Shown: positions 8,762 through 18,126, counted from the stretch's first letter. The stretch: 64,000 nucleotides of DNA from Pectinatus cerevisiiphilus (GCF_004341685.1 NZ_SMAA01000009.1:1-64000); one strand, 5' to 3'. Notes: generated by a model from the sequence alone, not told the origin. Numbers and translations: made by a program.

Positions 8762-9571
8762 TTGTTTACATCAAAGAAAATCCTGCCTATCCTTTTTTTA
8801 GCGGCAGGATCATTTTCAATCATTCCTACAAGCAGCTGCTTTGCCAGTAAGTTTGCTGCTCCCCAGCATGACAGTAAAGCAAATACTGTTGTGACTATCA
8901 ACGCTGACCAAGCGCACGTACAACAGACGCACATACAACAACCTCAACAGGCGTCCGATCAACAAACTGTTTCTGGAAGAATCCAAAAGATCTTGGATGA
9001 TTACAACAAAAAAGATACAGCTACGGCTCCTGTTAATCCTATCCTGCCAAATAATGGTCTGGCCGGTTCTTATTCCATTCTTGGCAGTGCAGTGGCGACC
9101 CCTGAACAATGCGTTAGATATTTGTTGCGTGAAAACCCTAAACCTGAAATTACAGTCTCACCGCAGGAATTGGTTTCTTATTATTACCAAGAGGGCAGCA
9201 AAGAAGGCGTACGTCCTGATATAGCCTTTGCGCAAGCGATTGTAGAAACTGGCTTTTTCCGCTACGGCGGTACAGTTACTCCCGACCAAAACAATTACTG
9301 TGGTCTGGGAACAACTAACACGGTTGTCAAAGGTGCCTATTTCGCAACTCCAGAACTAGGTGTCAGAGCGCATATCCAACATTTATTGGCCTATGCGTCC
9401 GATATGCCACCACAGGCGCCTATTGTTGATCCCCGCTATTCATTGGTTAGATCCATCTATCAGCAACATACTCTGACCTCATGGCAGGACCTAAACGGCC
9501 GATGGGCTGTTCCAGGTGATACATATGGACAAAATATTCTTAGGATATACAATGCCATATTAAATTCCTAA
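8762..9571 (+). CDS. Secreted N-acetylglucosaminidase-domain protein
   Basis: The protein of about 269 aa has a signal peptide (ILPILFLAAGSF, cleavage near FA-S), then a Gln/His-rich linker with repeats of QTHIQQPQQ type, then a glucosaminidase (PF01832) domain from about residue 130 to the end. The probable catalytic Glu lies in AQAIVETGFF and is followed by NNYCGLGTT and the AYFATPELGVRAHIQHLLAYA block. The family cuts the glycan strands of peptidoglycan. The TTG at 8762 is chosen because AAGGAGG ends 11 nt before it; the alternative TTG at 8753 is too close. A role in wall turnover is inferred. Confidence 0.82.
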   Translation: MFTSKKILPILFLAAGSFSIIPTSSCFASKFAAPQHDSKANTVVTINADQAHVQQTHIQQPQQASDQQTVSGRIQKILDDYNKKDTATAPVNPILPNNGLAGSYSILGSAVATPEQCVRYLLRENPKPEITVSPQELVSYYYQEGSKEGVRPDIAFAQAIVETGFFRYGGTVTPDQNNYCGLGTTNTVVKGAYFATPELGVRAHIQHLLAYASDMPPQAPIVDPRYSLVRSIYQQHTLTSWQDLNGRWAVPGDTYGQNILRIYNAILNS

Positions 9572-9609
9572 AAGTTAATTTAATTAACTGATCAATAGCC
9601 CTGATAAAA

Positions 9610-9647
9610 ACACCGCCAATACAAAAATATTATTGGCGGTATTTTTA
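9610..9647 (+). terminator. Rho-independent terminator
   Basis: The stem ACCGCCAAT / ATTGGCGGT with a short AT-rich loop is followed by ATTTTTAT. It ends the permease-glucosaminidase transcript and insulates nrdD. Confidence 0.8.
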
Positions 9648-9706
9648 TGCTATAATAAGTGCTTGTGATACGGATACGTTCTTTTTCCTTCTTCTTACTT
9701 CATTTT

Positions 9707-9753
9707 CCATATGTTGTGCTTTCATTGACACAAAGATCTATATATAGTATAAT
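9707..9753 (+). promoter_or_regulatory. nrdD promoter with paired NrdR boxes
   Basis: A consensus-quality promoter is present: TTGACA at 9725-9730, a 17-bp spacer and TATAAT at 9748-9753. Inside the spacer, CTATATATAG (9738-9747) matches the core of the NrdR box (CWATATATWG) exactly. A second, weaker box, CCATATGTTG (9707-9716), lies with its centre 31 bp upstream. That is three helical turns, the usual spacing of NrdR box pairs. NrdR represses ribonucleotide reductase genes in response to (d)ATP. The nrdR gene itself is not in this window. Confidence 0.75.
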
Positions 9754-9850
9754 TTCTTTCGTATTAAGTCACATTTTTTATCGCAGCCAGACACTTTCTA
9801 AATGTTTAATACCCCATTTGCAATCGAAATAAAATGAACGGGAGTAAAAA

Positions 9851-12121
9851 ATGACTACTACAATTTCAATTAAAAAACGTACAGGCGACATCGTTGATTT
9901 TGATGCCCAAAAAATTTTCAATGCAATAAAAAAAGCCAATTTAGAATCTATCGATGATACCTTTTCGCAAGAAAAATTGCATAGCCTGACACAAAAAGTC
10001 ATAGACGCTATAACTGCTTTTGCAATTCCTTCTGTCGAACAAATCCAAGACGCTGTAGAACGCGTATTGATCGCTGATAATTCGGCCAGTACAGCAAAAG
10101 CGTACATATTATATCGCGCCGAACATACTAAAATACGTGAAGCAAAAGTAAATTTGATGGATATTTATCGTGAACTTACCTTTAAGCAAGCTAAAGATGC
10201 TGATTTAAAAAGAGAAAATGCCAACATAGATGCCGATACAGCCATGGGCACTATGCTTAAATATGGTTCCGAAGGATCAAAATACTTTATTGATAACTAT
10301 ATTCTCCCAAAAGATATAGCCGTTGCCCATGTTGATGGAGATATACACATCCACGACATGGATTTTTATATGCTTACCGAAACCTGCTGCCAAATCGACT
10401 TGCTGAAATTATTTCACAATGGTTTTTCCACAGGACATGGAGCACTGCGTGAACCTAATGACATTCGCTCTTATGCTGCTCTTGCCTGCATTGCTATCCA
10501 GGCAAACCAAAATGAAATGCATGGTGGCCAGGCTGTTCCCAATTTTGAATATTCCATGGCACCCGGTGTAGGCAAGACTTTTATAAAACAATATTATAAA
10601 GCATTAACCCAATACCTCATCATAACTTTGGATGAAACTGAAGATGATTCACGGGCACTCGTCCAGAAAATAAAACAAGCCGTCCAGCCGAAGATTACAA
10701 TGGCTTCTGCTGATGCTTTCGGCAATCATTTAATAAAGTTTTTTAATGACTATCATCAAGAAGCTTTATTTGCTCCCATTCCTCTCGATATAATCAAGGC
10801 AGCACACAGTTATGCCGTAAAGACGGCCATTTCCGAAACTGACGCCGCGACTTATCAGGCAATGGAAGCATTTATCCACAATTTGAATACAATGAATTCG
10901 CGCGCCGGTGCCCAAGTACCGTTCAGCTCAATAAATTATGGTACAGATACTTCGCTTGAAGGCCGCATGGTAATGAAAAATCTACTTCTTGCTACTGAAG
11001 CAGGCTTAGGCAATAACGAAACACCTATTTTCCCTGTGCAGATATTTAAAGTAAAAGAAGATGTAAATTATAACCCACAGGACCCCAATTACGATATTTT
11101 CCAATTGGCCATAAAAACTTCTGCCAAAAGGTTATTCCCTAATTTTAGTTTTCTTGATGCCCCTTTCAATAAACAATATTATAAAAAGGGAGATTATAAT
11201 ACAGAAGTGGCCTATATGGGCTGTCGTACACGTGTAATGTCCAATGTCTACGATCCGCAGCATGAAACTACCTGCGGACGTGGTAATCTAAGCTTTACCA
11301 GTATCAATCTACCCCGTCTTGGCATTGAAGCACACGGTGACATTGATAAGTTTTATCACGATCTCGATGCAATGATTGATCTTGTCATCAGACAGTTACT
11401 GCACAGATTTAAAATTCAATCTGCCAAATGCGGCCGTAACTATCCGTTCCTTATCGGTGAACATATCTGGCTTGATTCAGAAAAGATATCTCCCGATGAT
11501 ACAATCGGCGATATCTTAAAGCATGGCACTTTGACTATTGGTTTCATAGGTCTTGCCGAAACACTTAAAGCTCTGATAGGTAAACACCACGGTGAAAGCG
11601 AAGAAGCACAAAAGCTCGGTTTGGCAATCATTGGCCATATGCGGCAACGCATGGATGAAGAATCAGAACGCACACACCTCAACTTCTCGCTCATCGCCAC
11701 TCCTGCAGAAGGCCTGAGCGGTCGTTTTGTAAAAATAGATGCTAAAAGATATGGCCGTATTCCCGGCGTAACAGACCGTGAATACTACACCAATTCTTTT
11801 CATATTCCCGTTTATTATCCGATAAGCGCTTATAAAAAAATTCAACTGGAAGGTCCTTACCACGAACTTACTAATGGTGGACACATCAGTTATATTGAAA
11901 TGGACGGTGATCCGCTCAAAAACTTAAAAGCCTTTGAATCCATTATCCGCTGTATGCATGATAATGGTATAGGTTATGGTTCCGTAAACCATCCTGTCGA
12001 CCGCGACCCTGTCTGCGGTTATACCGGCATAATAGATAATGTATGCCCAAAATGCGGACGCACTGAGGAAGAACATCTGCATCACATGGTCATCCCTCGT
12101 GCCAATTGTTTTTGCTGCTAA
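9851..12121 (+). CDS. nrdD: Anaerobic ribonucleoside-triphosphate reductase, large polypeptide lacking the glycyl-radical tail
   Basis: Class III ribonucleotide reductase makes dNTPs without oxygen. The 756-aa product has an N-terminal ATP-cone (residues 3-95, starting ISIKKRTGDIVDFD), the ten-stranded barrel with HIHDMDFY near 163, MHGGQAVPNF near 223, and the C-terminal Zn-site beginning with VCGYTG and CPKCGR near 725-737. In E. coli NrdD a short glycyl-radical segment (CGYLG) follows the Zn-site. Here the protein stops at a different tail, PRANCFCC, and the radical segment is encoded by the next gene (12258). GGGAG precedes the ATG. Operon order is nrdD, radical-domain gene, nrdG. Confidence 0.93.
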   Translation: MTTTISIKKRTGDIVDFDAQKIFNAIKKANLESIDDTFSQEKLHSLTQKVIDAITAFAIPSVEQIQDAVERVLIADNSASTAKAYILYRAEHTKIREAKVNLMDIYRELTFKQAKDADLKRENANIDADTAMGTMLKYGSEGSKYFIDNYILPKDIAVAHVDGDIHIHDMDFYMLTETCCQIDLLKLFHNGFSTGHGALREPNDIRSYAALACIAIQANQNEMHGGQAVPNFEYSMAPGVGKTFIKQYYKALTQYLIITLDETEDDSRALVQKIKQAVQPKITMASADAFGNHLIKFFNDYHQEALFAPIPLDIIKAAHSYAVKTAISETDAATYQAMEAFIHNLNTMNSRAGAQVPFSSINYGTDTSLEGRMVMKNLLLATEAGLGNNETPIFPVQIFKVKEDVNYNPQDPNYDIFQLAIKTSAKRLFPNFSFLDAPFNKQYYKKGDYNTEVAYMGCRTRVMSNVYDPQHETTCGRGNLSFTSINLPRLGIEAHGDIDKFYHDLDAMIDLVIRQLLHRFKIQSAKCGRNYPFLIGEHIWLDSEKISPDDTIGDILKHGTLTIGFIGLAETLKALIGKHHGESEEAQKLGLAIIGHMRQRMDEESERTHLNFSLIATPAEGLSGRFVKIDAKRYGRIPGVTDREYYTNSFHIPVYYPISAYKKIQLEGPYHELTNGGHISYIEMDGDPLKNLKAFESIIRCMHDNGIGYGSVNHPVDRDPVCGYTGIIDNVCPKCGRTEEEHLHHMVIPRANCFCC

Positions 12122-12257
12122 GCATATAGACAATTATAGTATGTTTAACATTTTATAAAACCAGTAAAAACAGGTTACCACTTATGAACTGGAAAAAGCA
12201 AAAGCAATACAACCTCACTAAAATAATAATTTAACAAAAACAAAGGAAGTGCCCACA

Positions 12258-12542
12258 ATGTTAATAAAAGGTATAGAAATTAATGTAAACGGCGTAAACG
12301 ATATTTCCGAAAAAGAAATAGTAAGCTACATTGACCGCATAGAAAATGAATCTGCCAAAAGATTGAAATCGCTCTCTATAACTGATGGAGGAAATGGTAA
12401 TATAGCGCTTGACTATAAACTCCGCCCCGCCAAATTTGAACGTATCCGCCGCATTACCGGTTACCTTGTTGGCACTACAGACCGTTTCAATAATGCAAAA
12501 CGCGCAGAGGAGCATGATCGTGTAAAACATGGTCTCAATTAA
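12258..12542 (+). CDS. Separate glycyl-radical domain of class III ribonucleotide reductase
   Basis: The 94-aa product has an N-terminal part of about 55 aa (beta/alpha, not recognised) and a C-terminal part. The latter aligns, from recall, with the extreme C-terminus of fused NrdD: FERIRRITGYLVG, then FNNAKRAEEHDRVKHG. In E. coli NrdD the corresponding stretch is RRVCGYLG followed by FNAGKQEEVKRRVKH. Gly68 of this protein occupies the position of the radical glycine. The ATG at 12258 is preferred because AAGGAAG ends 9 nt before it; a GTG at 12249 is the alternative. The gene overlaps nrdG by 14 nt. Its role as a trans-acting radical subunit is inferred from position and similarity. Confidence 0.75.
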   Translation: MLIKGIEINVNGVNDISEKEIVSYIDRIENESAKRLKSLSITDGGNGNIALDYKLRPAKFERIRRITGYLVGTTDRFNNAKRAEEHDRVKHGLN

Positions 12543-13035
12543 AATTGCTGGCACTGTCGATGATTCAATAGTAGATGGGGAAGGTTACCGTTTTACCATT
12601 TTTACACAAGGTTGTCCCCATAACTGCCCCGGCTGCCATAATCCCAATACCCATGCAGCTGACGGTGGTGTAACTGTTGACATTGATACCTTATTTGCCA
12701 AAATATGCCAAAATCCACTGTTATCTGGTGTTACATTCAGTGGCGGTGAACCTTTTTTGCAGGCAGGCGCACTTGCTGCCCTCGCCGAAAAAATTCACAC
12801 GCGACCACTTCTTGATATAACCACTTACACAGGTTATACCTTAGAACAACTTACAGCGATGCATGACAGTGATGTCACACACTTGCTGGCAGCTACCGAT
12901 ATTCTCATAGACGGTCCATTTTTACAGGAAAAACGCGACCTGTCATTGATATTTCGTGGCAGCAGCAACCAACGTATTATTGATATGAATGCGACAAGAG
13001 AAAAAGGCTGTATTGTCCTAAAAAACTTTGATTAA
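12529..13035 (+). CDS. nrdG: Anaerobic ribonucleotide reductase activating protein NrdG (radical SAM)
   Basis: NrdG uses a [4Fe-4S] cluster and S-adenosylmethionine to create the glycyl radical on the reductase. The 168-aa protein carries the radical SAM motif CPHNCPGC near residue 29 and TFSGGEPFLQ near 67. It begins inside the 3' end of the radical-domain gene, so the two are translationally coupled. That fits NrdG acting on that small protein. It is followed by a hairpin terminator. Confidence 0.94.
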   Translation: MVSIKIAGTVDDSIVDGEGYRFTIFTQGCPHNCPGCHNPNTHAADGGVTVDIDTLFAKICQNPLLSGVTFSGGEPFLQAGALAALAEKIHTRPLLDITTYTGYTLEQLTAMHDSDVTHLLAATDILIDGPFLQEKRDLSLIFRGSSNQRIIDMNATREKGCIVLKNFD

Positions 13036-13050
13036 ACATTTATACTCCCC

Positions 13051-13098
13051 GACAGGAAACAGAGCAGAAACCATCTGCCTTGTTCCCTGTCTTTTTAA
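13051..13098 (+). terminator. Terminator of the nrdD-nrdG operon
   Basis: A long imperfect stem (GACAGGAAACAGAGCAGA pairing with TCTGCCTTGTTCCCTGTC) is followed by TTTTTAATTT. It overlaps the end of the convergent sbcC gene. Confidence 0.75.
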
Positions 13099-15839
13099 TT
13101 TATTACTTCCGCATAGCTGCCGCTGTACGGCTTTTTGCTGACCCTTATCTGCTTATCTATACGCTGTTTCAGTTCTCCCACATGGGAGATTATGCCTACT
13201 AGTTTATTTCCTTCAGCAAGTGAATTGAGTACACTAATAGCATATTCCAAGGACTCTTCATCCAAAGAACCAAAACCTTCATCGACAAACATCGTATCAA
13301 GCTGAATACCACCTGCCGATGACTGAATTTCATCAGCTAAGCCCAATGCTAAAGATAACGACGCCTTAAAAGATTCCCCGCCTGACAAAGTTTTTACACT
13401 GCGCCGGCTACCATTATAGTGATCAATGACATCCAACTCCAATCCACTCTGACTTCGTAAATCCTGCCCAGCCACTTTCCGTACCAGTTCATACTGCCCT
13501 GCACTCATAACCATAAACCTGCTATTAGCGCGTTCTATTATTCTATCGAAATATTTCATCTGAATATATGTTTCCAAAGTAATCTTACTCTTACCACTCT
13601 GCATACCGCTTACAGTCTGCGCCAAATCAAGCTGCCAGATATATTTTGCTGTCAAATCTTCATAAATATCCTTCTGCTTAGTAATATCTGCCAAAGCCTT
13701 CCCATTAGCAGCCATTCTTATATTAAACACCATCAGCTGTTCTGCTAAATCTGTTTTTTTAGCTAAAAGTCTATCATGTTCTTCCTGTAATTGGGGCAAA
13801 TCGCCATTACTGCTATTTGCCAATTGCTTATTTAAAGCAGCTAATTTTGCTTTTTCGTTATTTATTAAATTTTCTTTTTCCAAAAAATTTTTCTGTGCTA
13901 TATCAACATTTTTTACCAGAGAAGCTGCATAACTTTCTTGCGCTTTTAATGCCTGTACGGCTTCTTGCTTATTAGCATAAAGAAGCAATTTTACCTTTTC
14001 CGCTTTTTTCCCTTTAATATTTTCTATATTAGCAGATAACACCGCTATTTCCTGTTGCCAAGCTCTTACTTTCTCACCGCTGTCTTCATATTCCTGCTCC
14101 AATGCAGGTACTTCTTTATCCAACTTTTCTTTTAAAACAATCTTTTTTTGCAGCTCCAGCAATTTTTGTTGAAGAGCTTTTTTCTCCTCAGCCAATCTTG
14201 TGCATAATGCTGCTGTTTTTGCTTTTATTTCACCACGTTCGCAATTTTTGAACAGGTATTGGGCTTTTTCCAATACCTGTTTTTCTATTGCACCCAACTG
14301 CCCTTTTAGATCACCCGCCTGCACACTTAGCCTGCTCACTTGTTCATCCAGCCGCTGCCGTCTTTTCTTTATTTCTTCCACTTGCGCTTTTGTTGGCGCC
14401 TTTGCTAATAGAACCGCCGGATGTGGATGCTGCTTTGAACCACATACAGGGCACGGCACATTATCTTCCAATGAAGCGGCTATAATTCCAGCTTGCTCAT
14501 CCAGATACATTCTTTCCATTTTGTCAGCTTCAGCATGTACAAGCAGCTGGGCGGCCTGTTCTTTTTTATATGTATCACGTGCTTTTTTATATTTGAGCAG
14601 GATGGCATTATAGTCCTCCGTCTTTACCGCTAAGTCCTGCAAATCTTCAAACTGTTTTTGCAAGACATCTTCCTGGCGTTTACATTCTTCTTTTTGCACC
14701 AAAACATTCTGTAAAAGAGTTTGTTGCTTTTTACCCTCTACAATTTTTTCTTTAAGTTTTTTTACCTTTTCCGCTGCATTTTGAGTTTCTTTAGAAAGTA
14801 TATTAATGCGGGTATTGGCCTTCTTCTCTTCCTGTAAAATATTTTCAAATTCATCATATGCGGGTAAATTATCCTTTATACCTGTTACAACTTCTATTAT
14901 TTTGGCATATTCATTATCATATTTTTGTTTTATTTGTTCATAATTATCTCTTAAAGACCGTACCAACGATGTATTCTTTTGTATATTTCCCTGACATAAA
15001 ATCGCTTCTTTACGCATTTTCTCCAAAGAAGCAGCATATCCCAATTTTGTGTTATTTTCGGCTAGCCCTTTATCATTAACATCGATTTCTTTATGTAATT
15101 TTTTTAAAAGTTCCTGATCTTCATTCATATAAGCACCCATAGCTGCGATAAAATCGGCTATGATAGGTATGACCGGTAATTCTCTATCGGCTTGCAACTG
15201 TATATTTTTCTTATCGTGCTCGATATTTCTTTTTACTGTTTCAAGCTTTTTGGCAGTTTCCTCAGACTCCTTCTTCAGCCTGTCCTGAAGTTTACGGTAT
15301 AAGCCTGTATTAAAGATCTTGCGGAATATATCACTGCGTTCCTTTGTAGGCGAAAGCAGCAGGCGCAAAAAATCTCCCTGGGCAATCATAGCGATCTGGG
15401 TAAATTGTTCCCTATCAAGCCCGATTAATTCCGTCACCGCCTGTGTAACTTCCTTCAACCCGCTTATTATTTCCCCATCCGGCAGGTTTAATACTGCCGC
15501 AGGTTTTTCCAGCACCATTTTACTGCCTCGTTTGGCAGGTCGTTCATACTCTGGATTACGCTGTAATCTATAATCCTTGTTTCTATAGTGGAAAATCAAT
15601 TCCACATAAGTTTCTGTTCCAGCGGTCGCATATTTACTGCGGAACATATTACTTTCACGTACGGAACCGCTGGCTTCACCGTATAAAGCATAGACTAACG
15701 CATCAAAAATAGTTGTTTTTCCGGCGCCTGTATCTCCACTTATAAGATAAATCCCTTTTTCTCCCAATTTACTAAAATCAATTTCTACCACTCCGGCATA
15801 AGGACCAAAAGCTGACAATATAAGTTTTTTAGGTCTCAT
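13095..15839 (-). CDS. sbcC: Exonuclease subunit SbcC
   Basis: SbcC is the SMC-like ATPase of the SbcCD nuclease, which cuts DNA hairpins and protein-blocked ends. The 914-aa protein has Walker A GDTGAGKTTIFDAL near residue 33 and long coiled coils on both sides of a zinc hook CPVCGSKQHP near the middle. It ends with the signature LSGGESFKASLSLALGLAD and Walker B LDTMFVDEGFGSLD. The ATG at 15839 (MRPKKL) is chosen: GGGAGG lies 7 nt upstream, and it overlaps the sbcD stop in TGATG. An upstream TTG frame start overlaps that ribosome site. Confidence 0.93.
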   Translation of the reverse strand: MRPKKLILSAFGPYAGVVEIDFSKLGEKGIYLISGDTGAGKTTIFDALVYALYGEASGSVRESNMFRSKYATAGTETYVELIFHYRNKDYRLQRNPEYERPAKRGSKMVLEKPAAVLNLPDGEIISGLKEVTQAVTELIGLDREQFTQIAMIAQGDFLRLLLSPTKERSDIFRKIFNTGLYRKLQDRLKKESEETAKKLETVKRNIEHDKKNIQLQADRELPVIPIIADFIAAMGAYMNEDQELLKKLHKEIDVNDKGLAENNTKLGYAASLEKMRKEAILCQGNIQKNTSLVRSLRDNYEQIKQKYDNEYAKIIEVVTGIKDNLPAYDEFENILQEEKKANTRINILSKETQNAAEKVKKLKEKIVEGKKQQTLLQNVLVQKEECKRQEDVLQKQFEDLQDLAVKTEDYNAILLKYKKARDTYKKEQAAQLLVHAEADKMERMYLDEQAGIIAASLEDNVPCPVCGSKQHPHPAVLLAKAPTKAQVEEIKKRRQRLDEQVSRLSVQAGDLKGQLGAIEKQVLEKAQYLFKNCERGEIKAKTAALCTRLAEEKKALQQKLLELQKKIVLKEKLDKEVPALEQEYEDSGEKVRAWQQEIAVLSANIENIKGKKAEKVKLLLYANKQEAVQALKAQESYAASLVKNVDIAQKNFLEKENLINNEKAKLAALNKQLANSSNGDLPQLQEEHDRLLAKKTDLAEQLMVFNIRMAANGKALADITKQKDIYEDLTAKYIWQLDLAQTVSGMQSGKSKITLETYIQMKYFDRIIERANSRFMVMSAGQYELVRKVAGQDLRSQSGLELDVIDHYNGSRRSVKTLSGGESFKASLSLALGLADEIQSSAGGIQLDTMFVDEGFGSLDEESLEYAISVLNSLAEGNKLVGIISHVGELKQRIDKQIRVSKKPYSGSYAEVIN

Positions 15840-16969
15840 CAGTGTTCCTCCCAAATCTGCCTTATCAAGTTTTCCGCAAAATGTTGCTGCTCGTCACTAA
15901 AGGTTTTATTATTCTGTAAAAAATAGAAATCTTTCAACATATCAATGGGTTGTTTATGTTCTTGCGTATCCGCTGTGATAATATTATTTGTCTGTGTCCT
16001 TTTATTATCATAATTTATTTTCATTATATTCGGATAAATAACCCGCAATTTATTTATTGCATCCGGTATTTCATTCTCATCGGTCAACGTGATTGCTAAA
16101 TAATCCTGTGTATTGGTTGTTTCATAATTTTTCCGCAAAGTCAGTTCAGCATAAGTCCCGCGCAATTGGCGCATATCGTGCAATGGATGTAAATTTTTGA
16201 ATTGAATATCTATATTATTTTTTTCTTTAAGCTCCACAATCGTGAGTACTTTTTGATGATTGCATTCAGAAAATGAATATTTTAACGGTGTTCCGGCATA
16301 GCGTATCTTTGCGCTTCCTATTTTTTGCGGCCTGTGGATATGTCCTAAAGCAGCATAATCAAACGGCGCAAATATTTCTGCTGAAATATTATCGAGTCCG
16401 CCTATACTGAGTTCTTCAGAATCGCTTGTCTGCGCGCCTGTCACAAATTGATGCGCAATTATCACATTTCGTTGTTCGCAGTCAATATGCATTTTTGCTA
16501 CGGCAATTCTAATAGCGTCATCATACGTCTGAATATTTTCCTCTGGCCATATTTTTCTCGCGTATATTGGTTTTAAAAATGGCAACATATATATATTCAC
16601 CATACCGTACCGATCATGGATTTTCACGGGCAGCTCTTTTCCCGTAAATACAGAGGTTATATACACGCCGCTCTTCATCAGCAATTCAGTGCCAAAAGAC
16701 AAGCGCTCTGCGGAATCATGATTGCCGCTTATGATGAATACAGACACATGCATCGCTGCCAACTCAGTGAGAAATTTATCTAAAAGCCGTACCGCTTCAA
16801 CTGGGGGGAGCGGTGTATCATAGATATCACCAGCAATAAAAACCGCATCCACTTTCTCTTTTTCTAAAAGCGCAATAATTTCCGCCAGCACATATTTTTG
16901 CTCTTCAATCATAGAGAAATTATTTATTCGTTTACCAATATGCAAATCAGCCAAATGCGCAAATTTCAT
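15839..16969 (-). CDS. sbcD: Exonuclease subunit SbcD
   Basis: SbcD is the Mre11-like metallophosphoesterase nuclease of SbcCD. The 376-aa protein shows the metal-site motifs in order: HLADLHIG at the N-terminus, GDIYD near 49, SGNHDSAERL near 84, NVIIAHQF near 170 and GHIHRPQ near 210. The ATG at 16969 has GGAGG 6 nt upstream; the in-frame ATG four codons earlier overlaps that site. A 1-nt stop/start overlap couples it to sbcC. Confidence 0.93.
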   Translation of the reverse strand: MKFAHLADLHIGKRINNFSMIEEQKYVLAEIIALLEKEKVDAVFIAGDIYDTPLPPVEAVRLLDKFLTELAAMHVSVFIISGNHDSAERLSFGTELLMKSGVYITSVFTGKELPVKIHDRYGMVNIYMLPFLKPIYARKIWPEENIQTYDDAIRIAVAKMHIDCEQRNVIIAHQFVTGAQTSDSEELSIGGLDNISAEIFAPFDYAALGHIHRPQKIGSAKIRYAGTPLKYSFSECNHQKVLTIVELKEKNNIDIQFKNLHPLHDMRQLRGTYAELTLRKNYETTNTQDYLAITLTDENEIPDAINKLRVIYPNIMKINYDNKRTQTNNIITADTQEHKQPIDMLKDFYFLQNNKTFSDEQQHFAENLIRQIWEEH

Positions 16970-16981
16970 AAAAACCTCCAT

Positions 16982-17027
16982 AAAAAAATTCTCATTTCAG
17001 CCGCAAGCCCAGCTAAAATGAGAATTT
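16982..17027 (-). terminator. Terminator downstream of the CheR-type gene
   Basis: On the minus strand, AAATTCTCATTT pairs with AAATGAGAATTT (12 bp, extended inward by AGC/GCT) and is followed by TTTT. It lies between the cheR-type gene and sbcD, ending 12 bp before the sbcD start codon. SbcD mRNA must therefore start in or next to this hairpin or come from read-through. Confidence 0.75.
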
Positions 17028-17073
17028 ACTTCTTCGCCAAGTAATACGACATCATTCCTTGGACTATATTATA

Positions 17074-17961
17074 TCATGAATTAAAAGGTCTTCTATAGAA
17101 GAAAGGGCGGTGGTTTTCATAGCCCATCTCGCGATAGTTCAACACCGCTTCTGTTCCTCCTACGAATAAAATACCACCAGGCTTCAACGCTTTAAAAAAT
17201 TCCTTATAAAGCTTATCCTTCGCTTCTTCTGTAAAATATATAACAACATTACGGCACAAAATAAGATCAAACCCTGTTTCAAAAGGATCTTTTAATAAAT
17301 TATGCCGACGAAATTCAATTTTTGCTTTTATAGCTGCACTAACGGCATATTTACCATCATCTGTTTTAGTAAAATACCGCTGCTTGCGGCCGATAGCAAT
17401 AGCTTTTAATTCATTATCCGTGTAGATACCTTCTTTAGCCTTAGCCAGAATATCGACATCCAGGTCAGAAGCTAAAATGCGGTGACGCGTTCCCGGTGTT
17501 TTCTCATCCAATATCATTGCAATGGAATAAGGTTCCGCCCCTATAGAACATCCTGCGCTCCATATATTGAGCTTTGGACTTTTTTGCAATAATTCCGGAA
17601 TAATGACACTCTCAAGTTCTGAAAACTTTTCCGGTGTACGAAAAAATTCAGACACATTTATCGTCAAATACTCTATGAAAGAGGCAAACTCATCTTTATC
17701 CTTGACGGCGAAATCAAAATATGTTGAAAAAGTTTGGTAGCCTTTGCGCATAACGAGATTATTAATTCTTCGTTTCATTTGTGCTTCTTTATATAAATCG
17801 AGATCAATTCCTGTTTTATTCTTCAGTTTTTGTTTAAAAATGCTCCAATCTTGTTCATTCACTTGAGTGATATCTTCCTCTCGGTTATTTTTCAGCGTAT
17901 ATATTGGCATTCCCCATGTTTCGTCGATCTGTAAAGCCTTGTTTTTTTTCTGCGCATCCAT
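17074..17961 (-). CDS. CheR-type protein-glutamate O-methyltransferase
   Basis: CheR transfers methyl groups from S-adenosylmethionine to glutamates of chemoreceptors. The 295-aa protein has the N-terminal CheR domain (KTGIDLDLYKEAQMKRRINNL near residue 49). A SAM-binding domain follows, with NVSEFFRTPEKF near 105, IWSAGCSIGAEPYSIAM near 135 and LILCRNVVIYF near 228. About 38 residues of charged sequence precede the usual start. No other che genes flank it; a soluble chemoreceptor lies far away at 44327. It may serve chemotaxis from a remote locus or another CheR-dependent system. Confidence 0.87.
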   Translation of the reverse strand: MDAQKKNKALQIDETWGMPIYTLKNNREEDITQVNEQDWSIFKQKLKNKTGIDLDLYKEAQMKRRINNLVMRKGYQTFSTYFDFAVKDKDEFASFIEYLTINVSEFFRTPEKFSELESVIIPELLQKSPKLNIWSAGCSIGAEPYSIAMILDEKTPGTRHRILASDLDVDILAKAKEGIYTDNELKAIAIGRKQRYFTKTDDGKYAVSAAIKAKIEFRRHNLLKDPFETGFDLILCRNVVIYFTEEAKDKLYKEFFKALKPGGILFVGGTEAVLNYREMGYENHRPFFYRRPFNS

Positions 17962-18126
17962 GCGTATTCATCCTCATATCATATACATTATAAAGCTGCT
18001 ATCATTTTATCATAAAACAGGCATTAAGAATAGAATGATATTTCCACTTTTAGCGAAAAATTTATTTATCTCCAACTATATAGCTGCTACCGTCTTATTT
18101 TAAATGGACATTCTTCCACAAAATCA

